Shown: one piece after another, positions 7,733 through 14,023 of the stretch
How the letters are laid out: each line of letters opens with the position of its first letter
How positions within the stretch are numbered: the first letter of the stretch is position 1
Made by a program: the position numbers and the translations under genes
Assembly: GCA_046729895.1 (NCBI GenBank)
Contig: JBKPHP010000209.1
Span: forward strand, 1 to 14,806
Direction: 5' to 3'
DNA length: 14,806 nt
Source of the DNA: DASXBA01 sp046729895
GTDB lineage: Bacteria; Actinomycetota; Thermoleophilia; Solirubrobacterales; Thermoleophilaceae
The notes under the pieces: generated by a model
Told to the model about the DNA's origin: nothing
Database searches by the model: none
Seen by the model: the letters and a program-made list of their open reading frames with translations, nothing else

Positions 7733-8723
7733 TGAGCACCAGGTCGGCCCCCGCGGCGATCGACCGCTCCGCGGCCACCGCCACCGACGAGCGCCGCACC
7801 ACGGCCTTCGCCTCGAGGCTGTCCGTGATTACGACACCCTCGTAGCCCAGACGGTCCCGGAGCAGGCGGGTGAGCAGCTCCCGCGACTGCGAGGCGATCC
7901 GGCGCCGGCTGTACGCCGGGTAGAGTGCGTGCGCGGCCATCATGAGCGGGACGCCTTCCGCGATGGCGGAGCGGAAGGAGCGCAGGTGACGTTCCAGGCG
8001 CTGCCGCGGGAGCCGGATGGTCACTGGTCGCAGGTCGCTGTTGACCGCCGCCGCCCCGAAGCCGGGGAAATGCTTGGCCGTGGCGCCCACGCGGCCGCGC
8101 CGCCAGCCCTGGACCGAGGCCGCCACGCGCGCCGCCACCGCGCCGCTCGCGCCGGCGAAGGCGCGGAAGCGCATGGCACGCCCCGCGGCGAGGTCGGCAA
8201 CCGGCGCGAGCGCGACGTTCAGGCCGGCGGCCCGCAGCTGCCGTGCGGCTCCGGCAGCGAGCCTTCCGACGCGGCGAGGGGAGCCCTGATGCGGCTGCGA
8301 CGGGACAGGTCCGGCGAAGACCAGGTTCCGGACCTTCCCGCCCTCCTGGTCGGTCATCACGAGGGCGCCCCGGCCGGCCGCGCGCTGGATCCGGCGGGAG
8401 AGTCGCCGCAGCCCGGAGCGGGACGCCACGTTCCTGCGAAACAGGATCACACCGGCGGTCTCGCGACGGCGTAGGCGCCGGCGCAGGTACTCGGGCAGCC
8501 GGGTGCCATCGAAGGACGAGACGATCAACTGGCCCACCTGAACCCGCAGCGGGAGCCGCGCCGCCGAACCGTGGGCAGTATCGCCTCGTGAAGGCCCGTC
8601 CTCGCCCGCGCCGGCCACCGTGCCGGCGGCCGCGGCCAGGAGCGCGACCACCCCGAGCGTGGCCAGACGGCGCGTCGCGGCGGGATCCCGGCTCAGGCGC
8701 GCGCCCCTACGTCGCTCGTCCAA
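7587..8723 (-). CDS. Secreted/anchored GH3-family (NagZ-like) glycoside hydrolase
   Basis: 378-aa protein with a basic N-terminus and a hydrophobic segment (about 18-38), so exported or membrane-anchored, followed by a glycoside hydrolase family 3 TIM barrel. Visible landmarks are DQEGG (125-129), KHFPGFG (217-223) and the nucleophile D301 in VVITDSLEAKAV. NagZ enzymes remove terminal N-acetylglucosamine from peptidoglycan fragments. In them the barrel loop after KHFPGHG ends in Asp-x-His, the acid/base dyad. Here the matching positions are N228-S-D230 and the motif His is Phe, so activity may be altered or lost. No C-terminal beta-sandwich is present, consistent with the NagZ subtype. The start is TTG 8723; the exact start is uncertain. 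Its 3' end overlaps the ppk1 tail by 146 nt on the opposite strand. Confidence 0.85.
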   Translation of the reverse strand: MDERRRGARLSRDPAATRRLATLGVVALLAAAAGTVAGAGEDGPSRGDTAHGSAARLPLRVQVGQLIVSSFDGTRLPEYLRRRLRRRETAGVILFRRNVASRSGLRRLSRRIQRAAGRGALVMTDQEGGKVRNLVFAGPVPSQPHQGSPRRVGRLAAGAARQLRAAGLNVALAPVADLAAGRAMRFRAFAGASGAVAARVAASVQGWRRGRVGATAKHFPGFGAAAVNSDLRPVTIRLPRQRLERHLRSFRSAIAEGVPLMMAAHALYPAYSRRRIASQSRELLTRLLRDRLGYEGVVITDSLEAKAVVRRSSVAVAAERSIAAGADLVLTTGSASWKLVFPRLLRRARRSPAFRMRVQESAARVLRLKRRLGLRARG

Positions 8724-8783
8724 GACCCCGCCCCGGTGCGCGCGCTCCCAGCGCCGAAGAGGACGATCCGAGCGGCCACCGCG

Positions 8784-9173
8784 CTACTGCGGCCGGCGCT
8801 GCTCCATCGTGGCCCGAATCTGCTCGACGGCTTGGGGCACGCTCTTCTCCATGCGCTTCAGATCCCAGCCCGTGAGCGTGATGATCCGCATCGGGCTCTT
8901 GGCGACCACGGTTGCGCTGCGGCGGTCCTTTTCGAGCAGGCCCATCTCGCCGAAGAAGTCACCGGGTCCAAGGTCGGCGATGTGCCGGCCGTCGCGCAGC
9001 ACCTCGGCGTTCCCCTCCTCAATAGCCATGAACTCATAGGAGTAGTCGCCCTCGTCCACGAGGTGCTTGCCCTCGGGGACCGAGACCTCGTCGGCGAAGG
9101 TGGCGATCTCCCTTAGCTCCTCGTCCGGTATGTCCTTGAACAGCGGAATCGACCTGAGGCGGCTGGGATCCAA
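8784..9173 (-). CDS. Single-domain cyclic nucleotide-binding (Crp-like sensor) protein
   Basis: 129-aa protein consisting of one cNMP-binding beta-roll and a C-terminal helix. It begins with LRSIPLFKDIPDEELREIA and has the phosphate-binding cassette GDFFGEMGLLEKDRRSAT (71-88). The Glu after FG (E76) and the Arg-Ser pair (R85, S86) match the cAMP ribose and phosphate contacts of Crp, so ligand binding is plausible. No DNA-binding helix-turn-helix, kinase or channel domain is attached, so it probably acts through a partner. The start is TTG 9173 with a strong AAGGGGGAG just upstream on the minus strand. It lies about 60 nt upstream of the GH3 gene on the same strand and may be co-transcribed with it. 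The ligand and partner are unknown. Confidence 0.88.
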   Translation of the reverse strand: MDPSRLRSIPLFKDIPDEELREIATFADEVSVPEGKHLVDEGDYSYEFMAIEEGNAEVLRDGRHIADLGPGDFFGEMGLLEKDRRSATVVAKSPMRIITLTGWDLKRMEKSVPQAVEQIRATMEQRRPQ

Positions 9174-9399
9174 GCGCTCCCCCTTGGAATAACGGGCTGA
9201 CCCCAGGGAATCTACCTGCGATGCTCCGCTGCGTGGGGAGTTCCCGCCGTCTCCTGAGCCGCATTCTCGCGCTGACCGGCCTCCGCCGGCTGCGCCACGG
9301 GCGACTGGCAGTGCGCGAGCGGGGACGCCCTCTGATGGATCCGGTTGGCCGTGGCCCGCGCCCCTAGCTCGTCACGCGGGTCGCGCTCGACTCCAGCCG

Positions 9400-9956
9400 A
9401 TGAGGATCCTGGTCACGACGGCGCGGATGCCGTTCGCGGTTGGGCTGGTACGCAGGCTTGGTGAGGCGGGTCATACGGTCCTCGCCTCGGACACCTACAT
9501 GGCCGCGCCCGGCAGCCACTCGCGCTACGTCTCCGGCCAATTCGTGACGCCCGCGCCACGGCTCGATCCTCCTGGTTTCGTGTCCGCGGTCGGGCGGATC
9601 GCGGCGGAGAACGGCGTCGACGCGATAGTCCCGGCCTGGGAGGACGTCTTCTACCTCTCCGCGCCGCGGGCGAAGCTGCCCGCCGAGCTGGACCTCTATG
9701 CGGCGCAGTTCCCCACTCTGGCCCGGCCGTCTTCGCACAGCTCTTCCAACAGCCTCTTCGCGAGGCGCCGCGGACGATCCACGACCTGGTCCACGTGCCG
9801 GACGCGGATGCGGGCTGGCACGATCGCCTACCCCTCCTGTACTCGTTTCTCGCGCTGGCGCATCACGAGCGGATGAGCCTGCGGGAGCGCAAGCAGCTGC
9901 TCGTTGCGATGTCGAAGGACGTCTGCTGGGACGGCGAGCGAATCCCCGGCAGCTGA
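9400..9956 (+). pseudogene. Collapsed ATP-grasp-type protein gene (internal deletion plus frameshift)
   Basis: The first ~105 codons from ATG 9400 read as a good pre-ATP-grasp domain: MRILVTTARMPFAVGL, then GHTVLASDTY, PGSHSRYV, VDAIVPAWEDVFYLS, ending at YAAQFPTLAR near 9725. Beyond that the same frame turns into Ser/Arg-rich nonsense to a stop at 9876. From about 9720 a different frame reads GPAVFAQLFQQPLREAP, then HDLVHVPDADAGWHDRLP, LALAHHERMSLRERKQLL and CWDGERIPGS, stopping at 9956; this looks like the natural C-terminus of the same kind of protein. The central ATP-binding domain, expected to be roughly 200 residues, is absent. The junction carries GGCCCGGC, which would fit both the end of TLAR(L) and the start of GPAVF, suggesting microhomology-mediated deletion. 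Recognition of the two ends as one family is from memory. An assembly collapse is the alternative. Confidence 0.7.
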
Positions 9957-9994
9957 GCTAGAGTCGGCGCTCGGACTCGCGTCGAGGGGGCAAG

Positions 9995-10810
9995 GTGGCT
10001 GATGTCTCGGCTCAGCTGAGGCGGCGGAACAGGGCCGTGTGGGCGTCTGGTGACTGGAACGACGTCTCCCGGCTGGTCGCCGAGGTGGGCCCCAGGCTGC
10101 TGGAACTCGTGGGGATCGAGCCCGGGATGGACGTGCTCGACGTGGGCACGGGGAGCGGAGGCACCGTTGCCATCCCGGCGGCGCGGCGCGGCGCGCGGCT
10201 CGTCGGGTCGGACCTCGTGCCCGAGCATTTCGAGGCGGGACGGAGGCGGGCGGCCGAGGCCGGCGTCGATGTGAAGTGGGTCGAGGCCGACGCCGAGGCG
10301 CTCCCCTTCCCGGACGGCAGCTTCGACCGGGTGCTCTCGACCTTCGGGCACATGTTCGCCCCTCACCACGACCGGGCGGCCGCGGAGATGGTGCGGGTTT
10401 GCCGCCCTGGCGGGATCGTCGGTACAGCGACCTGGATCCCGACGGGCTTCGCCCGCGACCTGTCCAAGACACTGGACAACCACCTCCCCCCGCCCCCAGC
10501 GTCGGCCCAGCCGCCCACGTTGTGGGGCGAGGAGGACCACGTCCGCGCCATGTTCGAGCCCCGTGGCCTCCAGCTCCAGTTTCACCACGAGAGCGTCGTC
10601 TTCGTCCACCAGGGCAGCGTCGAGAGCTTCATGAGCTTCTACGAGGAGAAGTTCGGCCCGGTGGTCATGGCCAAGGCGACTCTCGCAGACGACTGGCCGG
10701 CGGCGCGGAGCGAAATGGCGGCCGCGATCGAGAGGCACGACGCCGGCGACGGCGCTGAGACCCGGATCCCATCCGACTACCTCGTAACCCTCGGCCACAA
10801 ACCGGCCTGA
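9995..10810 (+). CDS. Class I SAM-dependent methyltransferase (UbiE/Methyltransf_11-like)
   Basis: 271-aa cytosolic methyltransferase. SAM-binding motif I is VLDVGTGSGGTV (47-58), the acidic end of strand 2 is VGSDLVPEHF (70-79), motif II/III is ADAEALPFPDGSFD (98-111), and MVRVCRPGGIVG follows as the post-III element. The C-terminal part (GEEDHVRAMFEPRG and following) resembles a UbiE-like cap, but the substrate cannot be inferred. GTG 9995 is preceded by GAGGGGG about 5 nt upstream. It lies 38 nt after the broken ATP-grasp gene and may have shared its transcript. A hairpin lies directly downstream. The acceptor (small molecule, quinone or other) is unknown. Confidence 0.87.
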   Translation: MADVSAQLRRRNRAVWASGDWNDVSRLVAEVGPRLLELVGIEPGMDVLDVGTGSGGTVAIPAARRGARLVGSDLVPEHFEAGRRRAAEAGVDVKWVEADAEALPFPDGSFDRVLSTFGHMFAPHHDRAAAEMVRVCRPGGIVGTATWIPTGFARDLSKTLDNHLPPPPASAQPPTLWGEEDHVRAMFEPRGLQLQFHHESVVFVHQGSVESFMSFYEEKFGPVVMAKATLADDWPAARSEMAAAIERHDAGDGAETRIPSDYLVTLGHKPA

Positions 10811-10813
10811 GAT

Positions 10814-10836
10814 GGGCGGCGCGGGACTCGCCGCCC
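10814..10836 (+). terminator. GC-rich hairpin after the methyltransferase gene
   Basis: A perfect 8-bp stem, GGGCGGCG pairing with CGCCGCCC around a 7-nt loop, starts 4 nt after the methyltransferase stop. No T-run follows, so it would be a non-canonical intrinsic terminator or mRNA 3'-end stabiliser, a form common in high-GC actinobacteria. Confidence 0.5.
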
Positions 10837-10906
10837 CTGGCTGGAGCAGGGCCCCAGGCGGATTCTCCAAGCGCAGGCCGAGGTGTAGGATCGCGCTCCG
10901 CCCGTT

Positions 10907-11950
10907 ATGGACGTAGCCTCGTTGGTGGCGCGACTCGTCCTGGCCGCCGTTCTCGCGGCCGCCGGCGTGGCCAAGCTCGCCGATCGTGCCGGGGCGCGGT
11001 CGGCGGTGACCGAGCTCGGCGTCCCGGCCGCGCTTGCATCGCCGCTCGCGCTCGTTCTGCCGCTCGTGGAGCTGGTGATCGCGAGCATGCTCGTTTGGGA
11101 CCGCTCGGCGGTGGCCGGAGGGGTTGCCGCGGTGGTGCTCCTGTCCGTGTTTACGGCCGCGATCGCGCTGGGCGTCGCACGCGGGCGAAGACCCGAGTGC
11201 CACTGCTTCGGCCAGCTGCGCTCCAAGCCCGCCGGCGGAGCAGCGATCGCGCGCAACTTCGTGCTCGGTGGACTGGCCGCATTCGTCGCCCTCGCGGGGC
11301 CCGGCGCCAGCGCTGACCGCGCGGTGGCGTGGGTCGGCGAGCTGACCGCGGCCGAGCTCGCCGCCCTGGCGGCCGGGCTCCCGCTCCTCGCGATGCTCGC
11401 CTTGCAGTGGTGGTTCATCGTGAAGCTCCTTCGCCAGAACGGACGCCTGGTCCAGCGACTCGACTCGATCGAGGCGGAGCTGCCGACCCCTCCCCGCGCC
11501 GAGCAGGCGTCATGGGGCCTTGCTCCTGGCAGGCCGGCACGGGAGTTCGACCTGCCCGGGCCTGACGGCCAGAGGGGGAGCCTTGGATCCCTTCTGGGCG
11601 CGGCGGACAGCAAGCCGTTGGCGCTCGTCTTCTCCGATCCCGAGTGCGGTCCGTGCGCGGACATCCTGCCCGAGCTGCTCGCGTTCGACGGCGAGCATGC
11701 GTCCCGCGTCACGCTCGCGTTGATCACGCGCGACGACGGGACCGACGGCGACGGCGACGTCGCCGCGGCCGAGCGGCGCCTCCGTCACGTTCTCCTTCAG
11801 GAGGAGCGCGAGGTAATGGAGGCCTACGGCCTCCCCGGGACCCCCAGCGCGGTCTTGGTCGACCGCAAGGGGAAGGTCGGCAGCCCGCCCGCCCTCGGAG
11901 CAGATGCGATTCGTAGCCTCCTGGCGTCGGCCGCAGGGGGCGAGTCGTAG
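10907..11950 (+). CDS. MauE/DoxX-like membrane domain fused to a thioredoxin-like domain
   Basis: 347-aa fusion. Residues 1-170 are a MauE-type integral membrane domain: a helix with LAAAGVAKLAD, further helices at about 45-62 and 68-90, the paired cysteines of ECHCFGQL (C98, C100), the RNFVLGGLAAF helix and a helix around 150-173. A linker (about 175-205) leads to a thioredoxin/TlpA-like domain: FDLPGPDGQRGSL, active-site CGPC (C247, C250) in FSDPECGPCADILPEL, and the cis-Pro loop GTPSAVLVD (P313). In methylamine utilisation, separate MauE and MauD proteins act in disulfide formation of the exported, disulfide-rich MauA. By analogy this protein may pass electrons across the membrane to or from an extracytoplasmic thioredoxin. 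Its convergent neighbour is a Tat-exported 16-Cys protein. The start is ATG 10907. Topology and redox direction are inferred. Confidence 0.85.
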   Translation: MDVASLVARLVLAAVLAAAGVAKLADRAGARSAVTELGVPAALASPLALVLPLVELVIASMLVWDRSAVAGGVAAVVLLSVFTAAIALGVARGRRPECHCFGQLRSKPAGGAAIARNFVLGGLAAFVALAGPGASADRAVAWVGELTAAELAALAAGLPLLAMLALQWWFIVKLLRQNGRLVQRLDSIEAELPTPPRAEQASWGLAPGRPAREFDLPGPDGQRGSLGSLLGAADSKPLALVFSDPECGPCADILPELLAFDGEHASRVTLALITRDDGTDGDGDVAAAERRLRHVLLQEEREVMEAYGLPGTPSAVLVDRKGKVGSPPALGADAIRSLLASAAGGES

Positions 11951-12009
11951 AGCGGAGACAGCCCTACTGGCCCGGGCAGCTTCGGACGCTTACGCGCCTT
12001 TCCCCAGCA

Positions 12010-12369
12010 TCAGCAGCTGACGCACTGCCCGATGACCCCGCCGCATTCCACGCCGTTGTTGCAGCAGAAGCAAGGCGACTGGCAGCCGTCCGCGCAGACC
12101 GGTCCGCAGGGGGTGAAGCCGCACCCGGCCGCCGGCCGGCAGATGTGCTGCTCGCGGTCACAGAAGCCGGAGCAGCACTGCTTGTCGTTGCCGCAGTGCC
12201 GGCCGAGGTCCTTGCAGTGGCCCGGCTTGTGGTGCGCCCTGGCGCGCGGCGCGCCGACGAGCGCGAGTAGACCGCCCGCCGCGGCGCCGGCGAGAAGCTT
12301 CACCGCCTGCCGGCGCGAGGTGGTCGCGGCGAAGCCGCGCGCGAGCTCGTCGAACTGCTCGTCGCGCAC
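12010..12369 (-). CDS. Tat-exported cysteine-rich protein with knottin-like spacing
   Basis: 119-aa protein. The N-terminus has a short acidic lead, a twin-arginine signal (TSRRQAVK, R19-R20), a hydrophobic core (about 23-39) and a likely cleavage site after ARA (45). The mature ~74 residues contain 16 cysteines: 52, 59, 65, 66, 70, 77, 83, 88, 92, 96, 100, 102, 103, 109, 116 and 119. The first six follow C-x6-C-x5-CC-x3-C-x6-C, the inhibitor cystine knot pattern. Tat export implies folding or cofactor loading before or during export, unusual for a multi-disulfide protein but known for MauA. GTG 12369 was chosen because AAGGA lies 7 nt upstream and the family begins DExFDELAR; longer versions add non-conserved sequence. 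Its end lies 59 nt from the convergent MauE-thioredoxin gene. Function is unknown. Confidence 0.8.
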   Translation of the reverse strand: MRDEQFDELARGFAATTSRRQAVKLLAGAAAGGLLALVGAPRARAHHKPGHCKDLGRHCGNDKQCCSGFCDREQHICRPAAGCGFTPCGPVCADGCQSPCFCCNNGVECGGVIGQCVSC

Positions 12370-12487
12370 GGCGCGAATCCTTACACGGCGAGGAGCCTGC
12401 AGTCCACCCCCCAGACGCTGAAGGGACGACATTTCGGCCGTGAGCTCGGTCACCCGCGCTTCGGGCAGTCGGGGGCATGCTGCGGCC

Positions 12488-12535
12488 GCCCAAAGACTTA
12501 TTTCCCTTTCTAATTTCGGTAGTTTTCGGACGGAG
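12488..12535. promoter_or_regulatory. AT-rich intergenic segment between divergent genes
   Basis: Within the 195-nt gap separating the Cys-rich gene (minus) from the carbonic anhydrase (plus), positions 12491-12528 are conspicuously A/T-rich for this window (AAAGACTTATTT, TCTAATTTCGG, TAGTTTTCG). That is where divergent promoters would be expected. I cannot pick a convincing -35/-10 pair on either strand. Confidence 0.35.
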
Positions 12536-12564
12536 ACGCTCGACTTGCACGTAAGGAGGCGGCG

Positions 12565-13059
12565 GTGTCCGTAATCGACGACCTGGTCAAGGAGAATGAG
12601 CACTTCGCTGGCGCGCTCGGCGAGATCCGGTGTCCGCCCCTTCCGCCCGCTCGAAAGGTTGCGATCGTCACGTGCATGGACGCACGCATCGTGCCGGCTC
12701 GCATCCTAAGCCTTCAGGAAGGGGATGCCCACGTGATCCGCAACGCGGGTGGTCTGGCGCGGGAGGCGCTCCGCTCACTCGTCATATCGCAACGGCTGCT
12801 CGGGACGAACGCGATCATGGTGATCCACCACACCGACTGCGGGATGCTGACCTTCCAGAACGACGACGTGCACGAGAAGGTGCGCGAGGATCTCGGGGCG
12901 GACGCCAGCGAGATCGACTTCATGCCGTTCGGCGACCTCGAGGCCAGCGTCCGTGACGACATCGAGTTCCTGAGGGAATCGCCGCTGGTCGCGGACGACA
13001 CCGAGATCCGAGGGTTCGTCTATGACGTCTCGACCCGCCGGTTGAGCGAGGTCACGTAG
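12565..13059 (+). CDS. Small beta-class carbonic anhydrase
   Basis: 164-aa zinc enzyme interconverting CO2 and bicarbonate. Zinc ligands are C37 in CMDAR (C37, D39, R41; the Asp/Arg dyad is complete), H89 and C92 in HHTDCG. AHVIRNAGG (55-63), SLVISQRLLGT (71-81) and the C-terminal RGFVYDVSTRRLSEV match the short mycobacterial type represented by Rv1284 of M. tuberculosis (163 aa), so length and motifs are full. GTG 12565 is preceded by a strong AAGGAGG (12553-12559) with 5-nt spacing. The gene diverges from the Cys-rich gene. No transporter or carboxylase partner is nearby, so it is probably housekeeping bicarbonate supply or pH balance. Confidence 0.94.
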   Translation: MSVIDDLVKENEHFAGALGEIRCPPLPPARKVAIVTCMDARIVPARILSLQEGDAHVIRNAGGLAREALRSLVISQRLLGTNAIMVIHHTDCGMLTFQNDDVHEKVREDLGADASEIDFMPFGDLEASVRDDIEFLRESPLVADDTEIRGFVYDVSTRRLSEVT

Positions 13060-13085
13060 CGGCACTGCCGCGGTCTCGGCCCGAC

Positions 13086-13125
13086 GGTGCCCCGATCTCG
13101 CTCTCAGTGGACGCATCGAGGCACC
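13086..13125 (+). terminator. Imperfect inverted repeat downstream of the carbonic anhydrase gene
   Basis: GGTGCC-c-CGAT (13086-13096) can pair with ATCG-a-GGCACC (13115-13125), an 11-position stem with one C/A mismatch and an 18-nt loop. It lies 26 nt after the carbonic anhydrase stop. No T-run follows. It could be a terminator, a protein-binding inverted repeat or part of a structured RNA with the tRNA-like segment just downstream. Confidence 0.4.
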
Positions 13126-13138
13126 CTGCCGGGCGGAA

Positions 13139-13182
13139 AGGTCGTCGGTTCAAATCCGGTGGACTCTCGACACCCTCGCCAA
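13139..13182 (+). other. tRNA 3'-half-like remnant (T-arm plus G-CCA-like end)
   Basis: GTCGG TTCAAAT CCGGT (about 13143-13159) forms a T-arm with the invariant TTC and 7-nt loop, although two of five pairs are wobble. Further on, CACCCTCG followed by CCA resembles a tRNA-Ser-like 3' end, but it is displaced about 10 nt too far from the T-arm. I find no matching 5' acceptor strand, D-arm or anticodon stem upstream, so it is not an intact tRNA. Read on the minus strand the segment gives STGFEPTTF, a peptide often seen in spurious ORFs antisense to tRNAs. It is possibly a tRNA fragment or attachment-site scar. Confidence 0.3.
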
Positions 13183-13265
13183 AATCCGAACCACGGTTGC
13201 TCCTCCTCGGTGATGTCCGCAAGCTCGGGGCGCGTACCGAATCCGGAACCGGGTAGGGAACGGCA

Positions 13266-13472
13266 ATGACCACTCGCGGATACACGATCCTCGGCTGGCT
13301 CGTCTGGCAGATCGGCTTGCGCGTAGCAAAGCGCAAGGTGGCCCAGAAGATGGCCCAGAACCGCGTCACGCTCGGCGCGACGGGCGTCGCGCTGGCGGGG
13401 CTGGGCGGGATCCTGGCAGCCCGCCCGCGCCGGCGGCGACGAGTAGCGCGCGACCGAGCGACCAGCGACTAG
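13266..13472 (+). CDS. Small hypothetical membrane-associated protein
   Basis: 68-aa protein from ATG 13266, with purine-rich TAGGGAA upstream. It has an amphipathic or hydrophobic N-terminal stretch (YTILGWLVWQIGLRVA, 6-21), a basic middle with two Lys-Arg/Gln repeats (AKRKVAQKMAQ), a second hydrophobic helix (TLGATGVALAGLGGILAA, 35-52) and an Arg-rich tail (RPRRRRR). This suggests a small membrane protein with basic cytosolic segments. I recall similar short proteins in actinobacteria without assigned function. It is followed by a GC-rich hairpin. Function is unknown. Confidence 0.6.
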   Translation: MTTRGYTILGWLVWQIGLRVAKRKVAQKMAQNRVTLGATGVALAGLGGILAARPRRRRRVARDRATSD

Positions 13473-13486
13473 CGACCGGGGGCCTT

Positions 13487-13503
13487 CCCGGGCGCAGCCC
13501 GGG
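13487..13503 (+). terminator. GC-rich hairpin after the small membrane protein gene
   Basis: CCCGGGC, loop GCA, GCCCGGG forms a perfect 7-bp stem 14 nt after the stop of the 68-aa gene. The flanks (GGGGGCC and CCCTCCGGGGG) are also G/C runs that may extend it. No T-run follows. It can equally serve the opposite strand, since a minus-strand ORF ends at 13553. Confidence 0.45.
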
Positions 13504-13552
13504 CCCTCCGGGGGCGGACGGTCGTACAGCTCATGCCCGCGGACCGCTCCGC

Positions 13553-13699
13553 TCACGTCGTACGTCTTCGGGCGTCATACAGCCAACGTACGTCGTGGAA
13601 CTCGCGACGCTGCCGGTCGTCCATCTCAACGAGCGGCGGGCAGCGGACGACCTTCTCGACGCGGCGGCTGAGGTCGGCGCTCGCCTCGACCCCCGCCAC
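13553..13699 (-). CDS. Possible 48-aa small protein, copy B of a duplicated ORF
   Basis: From GTG 13699 the minus strand reads MAGVEASADLSRRVEKVV, then RCPPLVEMDDRQRREFHDVRWLYDARRRTT, stopping at 13553. The first half matches the 22-aa ORF at 14024-14092 (common core LSRRVEKVV followed two residues later by PPLV), and the helical, charged composition looks coding rather than random. It begins 19 nt after the stop of the winged-helix-like gene on the same strand. The ribosome binding site is weak. The C-terminal DARRRTT may be a decayed end. Function is unknown; it may be a remnant. Confidence 0.4.
   Translation of the reverse strand: MAGVEASADLSRRVEKVVRCPPLVEMDDRQRREFHDVRWLYDARRRTT
13630..13685. 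repeat. Imperfect ~55-bp direct repeat, copy 1
   Basis: CGAGCGGCGG at 13630, then GACGACCTTCTCGACGCGG, recurs near-identically at 14035-14090 in the same orientation. The core complementary to AGCCGCCGCGTCGAGAAGGT is identical in both. It corresponds to the shared part of the two small minus-strand ORFs. Confidence 0.7.
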
Positions 13700-13718
13700 A
13701 GGGACACCCGGCGTCGAC

Positions 13719-14018
13719 CTAGCTCTCCCAGCCGATCCGCTCCGCGACCGCCTTGAGCCGACCGGCCCAGTAATCAGTTACGCGGTAGCCGACCCACTGC
13801 ATCGGGTTGACCTCGACCGGCTCGCCGCCTCGGGCTTCGCTGTCCGCGGTCGGTTCGACCCGTTCGATGTAGCCCTGGTCGATGAGGCTGGCCGTGACGG
13901 CCTCGACGTCGGCGGCCTTTTCCCGAGGGAAGCCGAGAACACCCGGATACTCCTTCCAAGCCTCGCGGAGGAAGATCCGTTCGGGCTCGCTGAGCTTGTC
14001 GATGATGGGCGGTCTCAC
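13719..14018 (-). CDS. Hypothetical protein with possible winged-helix fold
   Basis: 99-aa soluble protein beginning MRPPIIDKLSEPERIFLREA. Predicted helices to about residue 45 are followed by VTASLIDQGYIERVEP, a linker (DSEARGGEPVEV), then GYRVTDYWAGRLKAVAERIG. The pattern helix, LIxxGYIER, hairpin, YRVT is reminiscent of the recognition helix and wing of small winged-helix proteins, but I see no family signature. I chose GTG 14018 (GTGAGG and AAAGGG 4-10 nt upstream) over GTG 14027, which would abut the AAAGG. It lies 5 nt after a 22-aa ORF and 19 nt before a 48-aa ORF, both on the same strand and related to each other. Function is unknown. Confidence 0.6.
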   Translation of the reverse strand: MRPPIIDKLSEPERIFLREAWKEYPGVLGFPREKAADVEAVTASLIDQGYIERVEPTADSEARGGEPVEVNPMQWVGYRVTDYWAGRLKAVAERIGWES

Positions 14019-14023
14019 GCGCC

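Noticed and set aside
9174..9399. Possible gene or promoter in the 226-nt gap
   Set aside because: Beyond the ribosome binding site of the cNMP-binding gene I found no coding pattern, hairpin with T-run or promoter pair worth reporting.
9863..11203. 446-codon minus-strand open frame
   Set aside because: It is antisense to the methyltransferase and the MauE-thioredoxin gene, both with clear motifs; its His/Arg/Gly-rich product has no recognisable domain and is typical of GC-rich antisense frames.
13090..13182. Complete tRNA gene
   Set aside because: A T-arm is present, but no acceptor partner, D-arm or anticodon stem could be found at the right distances; kept only as a remnant.
13104..13556. 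150-codon minus-strand open frame containing STGFEPTTF
   Set aside because: That peptide is a known hallmark of spurious frames antisense to tRNA sequence; the frame is also antisense to the 68-aa gene.
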